Positions 1-5,599 of a DNA stretch of 5,729 nt are shown here, piece after piece. This DNA comes from Desulfatitalea sp. (lineage in GTDB: Bacteria > Desulfobacterota > Desulfobacteria > Desulfobacterales > Desulfosarcinaceae), in the NCBI GenBank assembly GCA_013041835.1, contig JABDRH010000083.1:1-5729 (forward strand), read 5' to 3'. Position 1 is the stretch's first letter; every line of letters begins with the position of its first letter. The notes under the pieces were generated by a model. That model did no database searches. It saw only the letters and a program-made list of their open reading frames with translations, and was not told the origin of the DNA. The position numbers were made by a program, and so were the translations under genes.

Positions 1-522
1 GGTGTAAGCTTCCAGCGGATTGGACTTTTTCTTTTCCTTATCGGTTTCCGTTTCGGTCTTGCCGAATCCGATCTGGTCGCCGGGCAATTGGTCCGATGGT
101 ATTTCATGGGAGATGTAATTGAGCACATCCAGGCGAGTGATCCCTTCTTGGTTGAGAAAAAAGGCGGCGTGGGAATCCTTCTCCATGAAGATGGAGGCCA
201 GTATGTCGCTCACGGCGACTTCGGATTTTTCAGCTGAGCGCACATGATTCACGGCACGTTGTATCACCCGCTGAAACCCGATGGTCTGCTGCAGAACATA
301 CTCGCTACCCTCCGGAATCACTTCCATTTTCTCCTTGAAAAAATTTTCCAAGGCATGCTTGAGATGTTCGATATCGCCACCGCAGCCGCTAACAATTTCC
401 ACCCCATTGCTGTCATGAAGGATGGCAAACAGTATATGTTCGATGCCCACATATTCATGCCGACGGCGCTTGGCTTCTCTAACCGCGAATCCCAATGTTA
501 CGCTCAATTCCTTGCTTATCAT
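1..522 (-). CDS. clpA: ClpA, ATP-dependent Clp protease ATP-binding subunit, N-terminal 174 residues (3' part beyond left edge)
   Basis: ClpA is the AAA+ unfoldase that forms hexamers on the ClpP peptidase and feeds it unfolded substrates, including N-degron proteins delivered by ClpS. The ORF starts at the ATG at 522-520 and stays open for 174 codons to the window edge. The visible part is the Clp N domain, two helical repeats. Characteristic stretches are EAKRRRHEYVGIEHILFAIL (about residues 16-35), FQRVIQRAVNHVRSAEKSEV in the middle and RLDVLNYISHEIP near residues 130-142. These line up well with E. coli ClpA as I remember it. A charged, lysine- and glutamate-rich linker (KTETETDKEKKKSNP) follows, so the window ends just before the first AAA+ module and no Walker motif is visible. 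The start lies 4 nt after the clpS stop, with GAGAG/GAGG sequence at the end of clpS as the ribosome site, which implies cotranscription and probably coupling. The ClpS neighbour favours ClpA over ClpB or ClpC. Confidence 0.93.
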   Translation of the reverse strand, partial: MISKELSVTLGFAVREAKRRRHEYVGIEHILFAILHDSNGVEIVSGCGGDIEHLKHALENFFKEKMEVIPEGSEYVLQQTIGFQRVIQRAVNHVRSAEKSEVAVSDILASIFMEKDSHAAFFLNQEGITRLDVLNYISHEIPSDQLPGDQIGFGKTETETDKEKKKSNPLEAYT

Positions 523-526
523 GGCC

Positions 527-841
527 TCACTCTCTCTCCATGGTGCATTTTAGGGGATGCCCGTTTTGACGCGCTAACAGCATCACAGCCTGAACCTTTG
601 TTTCAGCAATTTCATAACTGTAAACACCACAAAGTCCGACACCGCGTTTATGGACATTTAACATGATCCGTGTCGCCGCTTCCACGGACTTATGAAAAAC
701 CTTAATGAGTACATGTACAACAAACTCCATGGTCGTATAATCATCATTGTGCAGCAGGACCTTGTACATGCTGGGCTCATTGACATTCTGCCTGGTCCTG
801 GTATCAATATCTCCAATTGTTTCAGGCAAATAGTTGCTCAT
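527..841 (-). CDS. clpS: ClpS, ClpAP adaptor for N-end-rule substrates
   Basis: ClpS is a small cytoplasmic adaptor that binds proteins with a destabilising N-terminal residue and docks them on the ClpA N domain. At 104 residues it has the usual family length. A flexible N-terminal tail of about 24 residues precedes the core, which begins [20 protein letters not shown]32, D33, D34, T36 and M38 form the NDDYTxMEF signature that lines the N-degron pocket. M60 and H64 (in LNVHKRG) match the pocket Met and His of E. coli ClpS. The core ends with YEIAETK and [10 protein letters not shown], as in the family. The ATG at 841-839 is the first start after an in-frame TGA upstream, so the start is secure. 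However, the bases just before it (caagtcgtt) contain no clear Shine-Dalgarno sequence. A good promoter lies about 50 bp upstream. clpA follows after 4 nt, giving a two-gene clpS-clpA unit. Confidence 0.96.
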   Translation of the reverse strand: MSNYLPETIGDIDTRTRQNVNEPSMYKVLLHNDDYTTMEFVVHVLIKVFHKSVEAATRIMLNVHKRGVGLCGVYSYEIAETKVQAVMLLARQNGHPLKCTMERE

Positions 842-1063
842 AACGACTTGACAACAAACCCGGTTACGCGAGTACCTTCAATTGATTAGGATTATAAGCA
901 TCTGGTTCTGTCTTTGTAAAGGGGGTTACTGATGCATGTGCTGCCTGCTTTGCTTTCAACCGCCTCCTCAGAAATCATATCGCCTTTTTGGCAGGGTTCT
1001 TTAGGCGCATGCCTACAAATCAGTTAGGGGCTCGCACAAAAACAGATCCATATGCACCAAATC
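842..1063. other. Intergenic region between the phosphoesterase gene and clpS, with promoter, short palindrome and doubtful small ORFs
   Basis: This 222-bp gap contains the clpS promoter at 891-920 and a small inverted repeat TAGGC-GCAT-GCCTA at 1002-1015. I see no typical terminator, because the inverted repeat is not followed by a T run on the minus strand. Two short ORFs can be read. One is on the plus strand at 932-1027 (31 codons, GGGGG seven bases before its ATG). The other is on the minus strand at 892-978 (28 codons, AAGG five bases before its ATG), and its stop codon lies inside the promoter. They overlap each other and match nothing I recognise. I do not recognise a riboswitch or a known small RNA here. 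Confidence 0.5.
891..920 (-). promoter_or_regulatory. Candidate sigma-70-type promoter for clpS-clpA
   Basis: On the minus strand TTTACA (915-920, five of six matches to TTGACA) and TATAAT (891-896, perfect) are separated by 18 nt. Transcription would begin near 884 and leave a leader of roughly 40 nt before the clpS ATG. This is the best promoter-like sequence in the window. It would let clpS-clpA be expressed independently of the secA transcript upstream. Confidence 0.6.
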
Positions 1064-1528
1064 TTAAAGCACGATGATGTCTGGTACCATTTGATTGTCG
1101 TTGAGGTAAATCTTTCCGATGCTCGGCGGGCTGCCATGGCGGCCCCGACTTGCCGACCCGGGGTTAAAGTAGAGTACCCCATTGCGCATGGTATTATCGG
1201 GTTGATGGGTATGTCCGCTTATGACGGCATGCATTCCGGCGGAAACGGGATCCAGGTCGATGCACATCAGGTCATGCAATACAAAGAAAATGAACGGATC
1301 GATGGTGACCAAGGTCTCTAAAGGAAGGGCGGTAGCCCATGCCGCCGCATCCGTATTTCCGCGAACGGCCGTAAGCGGGGCGATACGCGCCAAATCGGTT
1401 ACGATCTGCGGATCACCAATATCACCGGCGTGGATGATATAGTCCACATCCTGTAAGGCGTGAATGACGTTATTGGCTAATCGGCCATGCGTATCTGAAA
1501 GAACGCCGACCACCTTTTTTCTTATCAT
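1064..1528 (-). CDS. YfcE/MJ0936-family metallophosphoesterase
   Basis: This is a small cytoplasmic metal-dependent phosphodiesterase of the calcineurin-like superfamily. Family members hydrolyse phosphodiester model substrates, but the physiological substrate is usually unknown. At 154 residues it is close to the MJ0936 size. The metal-site motifs appear in order: SDTHG (D12, H14), HAGDIGD (D36), RGNTD (N58), a single histidine H85 in FVLHDL, and SGHTH (H106, H108), followed by the family's NPGS motif (residues 122-125). The full two-metal ligand set therefore seems present. The fourth motif is unusual: where relatives commonly read HGH, this one reads HDL. The gene starts 42 nt after the secA stop with no terminator between them, so it probably shares the secA transcript. 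No strong ribosome-binding site precedes the ATG (1528-1526); a GGGG about 16 nt upstream is too far. Specific function cannot be given. Confidence 0.9.
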   Translation of the reverse strand: MIRKKVVGVLSDTHGRLANNVIHALQDVDYIIHAGDIGDPQIVTDLARIAPLTAVRGNTDAAAWATALPLETLVTIDPFIFFVLHDLMCIDLDPVSAGMHAVISGHTHQPDNTMRNGVLYFNPGSASRGRHGSPPSIGKIYLNDNQMVPDIIVL

Positions 1529-1570
1529 GGTTATCTGACAGGCCCCAATATCGTTTGCCGCAGGCTAAAA

Positions 1571-4108
1571 TCATCTCCCGCAACACTTTTTAAATTTTTT
1601 CCCACTACCACAGGGGCAAGGATCGTTGCGCCCCACCTTGGCCTCCGAACGCCGCGATGGCAGCTTTTTGGCCGGCGCGGCACTCTGTCCACCGGAAAAT
1701 ATCAGCTCCTGGTCCTGTTTACGTTGCATCGCGGGCAGGGAGGCGGGTTCCGGTTCTGCCAATTGAACCTTAAACAGGATGTTCAGAGTTTCGCCCTTAA
1801 TCCTGTCGATCATATCCTCGAACATCTCGAATCCCTCTTTTTTATAGACCAACAGGGGATTCTGTTGGGCATATCCGCGCAATCCGATGCCCTCTTTTAG
1901 ATGGTCCATGCTCAACAGGTGATCTTTCCACAAATTGTCCACGGTCTGCAGCATAATGACCCGCTCGAGATGACGCATGATCTGCTCACCGAAAAGCGAC
2001 TCCCGCTGCTGATGTACGGCAAGCGTTTGTTCATAAATCTCCTGAGCCAAACCCTCTTGGCTCAAACCATCCAGCGTGTCGGTATCAAAGTGAGCGATGC
2101 GATAGTTGAACTGCGCATACACCGCCTCGGAAAGCCCGTCCAGATCCCAGTCCTCCGGAAGGGCACGCTCATCGGCAAACATGGCACCGATGGTTTCAGC
2201 ACGTTCCATGATCATATCAAGCATGGTATCCTGAATATCGCTTCCCGTGAGCAGCTCGCGCCGCTGGCGATAGATCACCTCGCGCTGCTGGTTCATCACA
2301 TCGTCGTACTCCAACAGATGCTTGCGGATATCAAAGTTGTGCGCTTCCACCTTGGTTTGGGCATTTTCAATGGCCCGGCTGATCAGATTATGTTCGATGG
2401 GCTCACCATCCTGCAAGCCCAAACGGTCCATAATACCGCTGATGCGCTCCCCACCAAAAATGCGCAGCAGGTCATCTTCCAAAGACAGGAAAAAGCGTGA
2501 TGAACCCGGGTCGCCCTGACGCCCGGAGCGACCGCGCAACTGGTTATCGATCCGACGGCTCTCATGCCGCTCCGTGCCGAGAATGTGAAGTCCGCCCAAC
2601 TCGGTCACGCCTTCTCCCAGCTTGATATCAGTACCCCGACCGGCCATGTTTGTGGATATGGTGACCGCACCTCGCTGACCGGCCATCGTCACGATTTCGG
2701 CTTCCGCTTCGTGATTCTTGGCATTCAGCACGGCATGCTTGATGCCCCGCTTTTTTAATTTTAGAGCCAATTGCTCGGACACATCGATGGAGATGGTGCC
2801 CACTAACACGGGTTGCCCCTTTTCATATAAAGCTTCGATCTCGTCCAACACCGCTTCATATTTTTCGCGTTTGGTCTTATAGATCACATCGGGGTGGTCA
2901 TCTCTTATCATGGGGCGGTTGGTGGGGATGACGTTCACATCCAGACTGTATATTTTTTTAAACTCGGCTGCTTCAGTATCCGCCGTACCGGTCATTCCGG
3001 CCAGTTTGTCATACATGCGAAAATAGTTCTGGAAGGTGATTGTGGCCAAGGTTTGATTTTCGTTCTCGATTTTTACGCTCTCCTTGGCTTCCAGGGCTTG
3101 GTGGAGGCCGTCACTGTAACGCCGGCCCGGCATCAAGCGTCCGGTGAACTCATCCACGATGATCACCTGACCCTCTTTGACAATATAATCGACATCCCTC
3201 TGAAACAGAGTGTGAGCCTTCAACGCCTGGTTGATATGGTGCAACACTTCGATATTGTTGGGATCGTAGAGATTATCCACCTGTAGCAGCTTTTCCGATG
3301 CGGCAACGCCCTCTTCCGTCAAAGTAACGCTGCGGGCTTTTTCATCTTTCGTATAGTCTGCCTCCGCCTTGAGCCGGGGAATGATGTCATTCACCTGATA
3401 ATATAGGTGAGTAGACTTCTCGGCCGGCCCTGAAATAATCAACGGTGTTCTGGCTTCATCCACGAGAATACTGTCGACCTCATCGACGATGGCGAAATAC
3501 AGGTCACCTTGAACCAGCGAAGCCATGTCGAATTTCATGTTGTCCCGCAGGTAGTCGAAGCCGAATTCATTATTGGTGCCGTAAGTGATGTCGGCGCCAT
3601 AGGCTGATTTACGCTCGGTATCATTCAGACCGTGCAGGATGGTGCCGGTGGAAAGACCAAGGAAATTATAAATCTGTCCCATCCATTCCGTATCACGACG
3701 GGCCAGATAATCGTTGACGGTGATAACATGCACGCCCTTTCCCGTGAGGGCATTCAGATAAGCCGGCAGGGTAGCCACGAGGGTTTTTCCCTCGCCGGTC
3801 TTCATCTCGGCGATACGACCGCGATGCAACACAATGCCACCAATAAGCTGAACATCGTAGGGTCTCATTTTTACCGTGCGCAGCGAAGCTTCACGCACCG
3901 TCGCAAACGCCTCGGGCAGCAGGTCATCCAATGTGGCACCCTGAGCCAGGTCATTCTTGAGTTTTCCTGTCTGAGACTTGAGCTGATCATCGGACATGGC
4001 CTGCAGTTGAGGCTCGAAGCGGTTGATCGCTTCCACCAAAGGCATCATGCTTTTGATTTCACGTTCATTTTTGCTTCCAAAAATACCGGTAAGAAATTTC
4101 CAAATCAT
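1571..4108 (-). CDS. secA: SecA, protein translocase ATPase subunit
   Basis: SecA is the motor ATPase that drives secretory preproteins through the SecYEG channel, cycling between cytosol and inner membrane. At 845 residues the protein is full length (about 840 in Bacillus, 901 in E. coli). NBD1 holds Walker A at 102-109 (MKTGEGKT), [14 protein letters not shown] at 177-190 and the Walker B/DEAD region [12 protein letters not shown] at 209-220. The preprotein cross-linking domain follows (roughly 226-375), then NBD2 with [13 protein letters not shown] at 486-498 and [18 protein letters not shown] at 523-540. The scaffold and wing domains include [18 protein letters not shown] near 599-616 and [20 protein letters not shown] from 724. 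The tail ends in a SEC-C zinc motif with C831, C833, C842 and C843, used for SecB and lipid contacts in other species. The ATG start is preceded by AAGGAAGGA at 4120-4128, 11 nt away. A short upstream ORF overlaps the start by ATGA. All key motifs look intact. Confidence 0.99.
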   Translation of the reverse strand: MIWKFLTGIFGSKNEREIKSMMPLVEAINRFEPQLQAMSDDQLKSQTGKLKNDLAQGATLDDLLPEAFATVREASLRTVKMRPYDVQLIGGIVLHRGRIAEMKTGEGKTLVATLPAYLNALTGKGVHVITVNDYLARRDTEWMGQIYNFLGLSTGTILHGLNDTERKSAYGADITYGTNNEFGFDYLRDNMKFDMASLVQGDLYFAIVDEVDSILVDEARTPLIISGPAEKSTHLYYQVNDIIPRLKAEADYTKDEKARSVTLTEEGVAASEKLLQVDNLYDPNNIEVLHHINQALKAHTLFQRDVDYIVKEGQVIIVDEFTGRLMPGRRYSDGLHQALEAKESVKIENENQTLATITFQNYFRMYDKLAGMTGTADTEAAEFKKIYSLDVNVIPTNRPMIRDDHPDVIYKTKREKYEAVLDEIEALYEKGQPVLVGTISIDVSEQLALKLKKRGIKHAVLNAKNHEAEAEIVTMAGQRGAVTISTNMAGRGTDIKLGEGVTELGGLHILGTERHESRRIDNQLRGRSGRQGDPGSSRFFLSLEDDLLRIFGGERISGIMDRLGLQDGEPIEHNLISRAIENAQTKVEAHNFDIRKHLLEYDDVMNQQREVIYRQRRELLTGSDIQDTMLDMIMERAETIGAMFADERALPEDWDLDGLSEAVYAQFNYRIAHFDTDTLDGLSQEGLAQEIYEQTLAVHQQRESLFGEQIMRHLERVIMLQTVDNLWKDHLLSMDHLKEGIGLRGYAQQNPLLVYKKEGFEMFEDMIDRIKGETLNILFKVQLAEPEPASLPAMQRKQDQELIFSGGQSAAPAKKLPSRRSEAKVGRNDPCPCGSGKKFKKCCGR

Positions 4109-4191
4109 GTTGGGGCAGATCCTTCCTTGCGAAGAACGACTAAGCCGGCATGTCCCGGTTTCCCAAACCGGACGAACAACTCAAAATCCAT
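4105..4191 (-). CDS. Possible 28-residue leader ORF overlapping the secA start
   Basis: An ATG at 4191-4189 opens a 28-codon frame whose TGA stop (4107-4105) overlaps the secA ATG as ATGA, the classic arrangement for translational coupling. The peptide begins [16 protein letters not shown] and ends RKEGSAPT. It is basic, has no signal peptide and no transmembrane segment, and does not resemble gammaproteobacterial SecM in length or layout. The only ribosome-site candidate, AAGGG, lies 2 nt before the ATG, which is too close. The hairpin at 4155-4171 is entirely inside it, and the secA Shine-Dalgarno lies in its last codons. It could be a regulatory leader peptide or a chance ORF over a repeat-like palindromic element. 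I do not recognise a protein family. Confidence 0.25.
   Translation of the reverse strand: MDFELFVRFGKPGHAGLVVLRKEGSAPT
4120..4128 (-). promoter_or_regulatory. Shine-Dalgarno sequence of secA, partly able to fold away
   Basis: The minus strand reads AAGGAAGGA, ending 11 nt before the secA ATG, a slightly long spacing. The bases just upstream (TTCTT-CGC) can pair with the first AAGGA in a weak 5-bp hairpin that contains one G-U pair. This could damp initiation unless a ribosome is moving through the overlapping leader ORF. The pairing is weak and its relevance is inference. Confidence 0.5.
4155..4171 (-). repeat. Strong hairpin in the secA leader
   Basis: CCGGTTT and AAACCGG form a perfect 7-bp inverted repeat around a 3-nt loop (CCGGTTTCCCAAACCGG on the plus strand), about 47 nt upstream of the secA ATG. 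On the minus strand it is not followed by a T run, so it is not a standard terminator. It could be an mRNA structure affecting secA translation or stability, an operator, or a REP-like intergenic palindrome. Confidence 0.7.
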
Positions 4192-4206
4192 GGCCCTTAT
4201 GGCATT

Positions 4207-4235
4207 TATATAGACAGAACCTTTTGTCGGCTAAA
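4207..4235 (-). promoter_or_regulatory. Weak promoter candidate for secA
   Basis: The minus strand shows TTTAGC (4230-4235, three of six) and TATATA (4207-4212, four of six) separated by 17 nt. A start here would fall around 4200, only about ten bases before the ATG of the leader ORF. The AT-rich box stands out locally, but the -35 match is poor, so this is a tentative call. Confidence 0.22.
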
Positions 4236-4412
4236 TATGGCGGCACCTCTTTCGTGTCGCAACAGGGTAAAATACTTTATGCACAGACTCAACCCCAATG
4301 TTGCAAAATAGGGGTCAAGGCAATTCTGCGATGACGGCAATCAGGCAACAGGCAGCTATCGCTGATCGCCGGCGGCAACAATCGGCAAGTGTCCATTCAG
4401 CGGGCATTCACA

Positions 4413-5339
4413 TCAGTTGAGTATGTATTTTGAAGGATTGACCGGCATGCCATTGAGGCGCACCTCATAGTGCAGATGCGGACCTGTGGTTCGTCCTGTA
4501 TTGCCCATGCGGGCAATGACTTCCCCTCTGCGAACAGGTTCCCCCTTTTTCTTCAAGCCTTCTTGCAGATGGGCATAACGCGTGACCAGGCCGTAGCCAT
4601 GATCGATGACCACGGTTTTGCCGAAGGCACCGTTGGTACCAGCGAAGGATACCACACCATCGGCCGTGGCCACGATTTTAGTACCGTGCTTATTGGCGAT
4701 ATCAAGGCCTGTATGAAACTCCCGCTTGCCGGTAAACGGCGACTGCCGATAGGCAAAGGTTGAGGTGACCCACCCTTTGGCCGGGCGTATGGCGGGTGTA
4801 TGTGCCAGTAAATTTTTCTGCACTTCCAGTTGTTTGACAAGGTGGGCGAAAGAGTATTCCTGGCGTTGGGAAGCGTTCTCCAATTGATCAATTTGCACGT
4901 GCATCTGTTTGATCAATTGATGATGCTTCCGGTTCAGCTCAACGGCGGGGCTAAGATCTTCCGGGGCGGATCCACCCACGCCAAAAAGGCCCTCACCGCT
5001 ATGGGCTTCATCGAGATTGGCAAGTACGCGGATACGCTCTTCAAACTGATTTAAACTAAGGATATGTGATTTTAGATCATTGATTTCATGGGCGAAGCTT
5101 TGAATTTGCCGGCGCTGCGAGATAACCTCTTGCCCATATTCCACCAATTGCTGTTCAAGCAAGATCTTGTCTGACAACTTGGATTGGAGCTTGACATAAT
5201 TCAGCGCCCCGTACACCGCCGCTACGGTGCAAAGCAGGCATACCACAGCCACAACGGTAAATTGCCGGGCTGAAAAATGTATTTGTCTAAGTTTCGAACC
5301 TGATCCTCCCAGGACAATCAAAGAGAGCTTTTGTGTCAT
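4413..5339 (-). CDS. Membrane-anchored M23 (LytM/NlpD-type) peptidase with coiled coil
   Basis: This is a probable zinc endopeptidase that cuts peptide cross-links in peptidoglycan. It is held in the inner membrane with its catalytic domain in the periplasm. Numbered from the ATG at 5339 (308 residues), it has a short basic cytoplasmic N-terminus, one transmembrane helix at about 28-47, a glutamine- and charge-rich coiled-coil region (about 50-108 and 135-180) and a C-terminal M23 domain from about 188. The zinc ligands are H209 and D213 (FHTGLDIA) and H290 of HLH. The catalytic histidines are H257 (RYAHL) and H288. All five are present, so it is likely an active hydrolase rather than an EnvC/NlpD-type activator, which lacks them. 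The frame also allows a TTG start at 5345, but AGGG at the right distance favours the ATG. From memory, M23 genes sit next to secA in several Desulfobacterota. The exact substrate bond is not readable from sequence. Confidence 0.93.
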   Translation of the reverse strand: MTQKLSLIVLGGSGSKLRQIHFSARQFTVVAVVCLLCTVAAVYGALNYVKLQSKLSDKILLEQQLVEYGQEVISQRRQIQSFAHEINDLKSHILSLNQFEERIRVLANLDEAHSGEGLFGVGGSAPEDLSPAVELNRKHHQLIKQMHVQIDQLENASQRQEYSFAHLVKQLEVQKNLLAHTPAIRPAKGWVTSTFAYRQSPFTGKREFHTGLDIANKHGTKIVATADGVVSFAGTNGAFGKTVVIDHGYGLVTRYAHLQEGLKKKGEPVRRGEVIARMGNTGRTTGPHLHYEVRLNGMPVNPSKYILN

Positions 5340-5350
5340 AATCAACCCTG

Positions 5351-5408
5351 CCGGTGAAAACTGCTACAGTTGTTTACGATGTTTTTGAGCATTCAGTTCC
5401 GGTGAAAA
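5351..5408 (-). repeat. 10-bp direct repeat before the M23 start
   Basis: TTTTCACCGG occurs twice on the minus strand, at 5399-5408 and 5351-5360, exactly 48 bp apart. The second copy ends 11 bp before the M23 ATG and immediately precedes its ribosome-binding site. Such spacing would suit a regulator binding twice or an RNA-level site, but no known regulator motif is recognised. Confidence 0.5.
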
Positions 5409-5501
5409 TGACTCTTTCTGTGTTGTGCAGTGTTTCTGAGGCAACCGTGAATCCGTAGATAGAATAGATGATCCAGCTGCTTCATCAGCCGGCTGTTTCA
5501 T
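5364..5501 (-). CDS. Doubtful 45-residue ORF upstream of the M23 gene
   Basis: An ATG at 5501-5499 opens 45 codons ending with TAG at 5366-5364, 24 nt before the M23 ATG on the same strand. The peptide is hydrophilic (starts MKQPADEAAGSS, ends NAQKHRKQL), with no motif, signal peptide or membrane segment. No ribosome-binding site is visible before the ATG. The frame is open a little further upstream to an in-frame TAG, with TTG codons as alternatives. It has no known relatives that I recognise, and an ORF this short can arise by chance. Confidence 0.15.
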   Translation of the reverse strand: MKQPADEAAGSSILSTDSRLPQKHCTTQKESFSPELNAQKHRKQL

Positions 5502-5569
5502 TTCGCGTGGGCAGTGTACATTCAATTGCAAACAAGGCAGCTATGCCGCCAAACCAAAAACCTTTCGGG

Positions 5570-5599
5570 CAAATACCACGATATCAGGCCTTTTGTCAA
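5570..5599 (-). promoter_or_regulatory. Possible promoter upstream of the M23 gene
   Basis: A perfect TTGACA box (5594-5599, minus strand) is followed after 18 nt by TATTTG (5570-5575), a poor -10 with three of six matches. If used, it would give a leader of about 220 nt before the M23 ATG, containing the direct repeat, the palindrome and the doubtful ORF described below. Confidence 0.3.

Larger units (their letters stand above)
4109..4412. other. 304-bp region between the M23 gene and secA
   Basis: Besides the leader ORF, hairpin and weak promoter, the region holds a second short minus-strand ORF at 4315-4407 (30 codons). It starts six bases after the M23 stop. It has an RRR followed by a hydrophobic run (SAIAACCLIAVIA), a signal-peptide-like look, but no visible ribosome site. 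It shares its frame with the leader ORF, with only two stops between them (4315-4317 and 4231-4233). An ACCCC/GGGGT inverted repeat brackets 4292-4315 with a 14-nt loop. There is no clear rho-independent terminator for the M23 gene, so readthrough into secA is possible. Confidence 0.5.

Noticed and set aside
244..666. 140-codon plus-strand ORF
   Set aside because: It is antisense to the clpA and clpS coding regions, both clear by motif.
842..1063. Riboswitch or known small RNA in the gap before clpS
   Set aside because: I looked for cores of TPP, cobalamin, glycine, fluoride, SRP and tmRNA sequences and saw none.
1901..2500. 199-codon plus-strand ORF
   Set aside because: It lies entirely antisense to the conserved C-terminal half of secA; a shadow reading.
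4105..4191. SecM-type arrest peptide upstream of secA
   Set aside because: SecM is about 170 residues with a signal peptide and a defined arrest motif; this ORF has neither, so only generic coupling is proposed.
3632..4213. 193-codon plus-strand ORF
   Set aside because: It lies antisense to the 5' end of secA, whose protein has complete family motifs on the other strand; its translation shows no domain.
4553..4891. 112-codon minus-strand ORF in another frame
   Set aside because: It overlaps the M23 domain in a shifted frame; the M23 frame contains all catalytic residues, so this is a shadow and not evidence of a frameshift.
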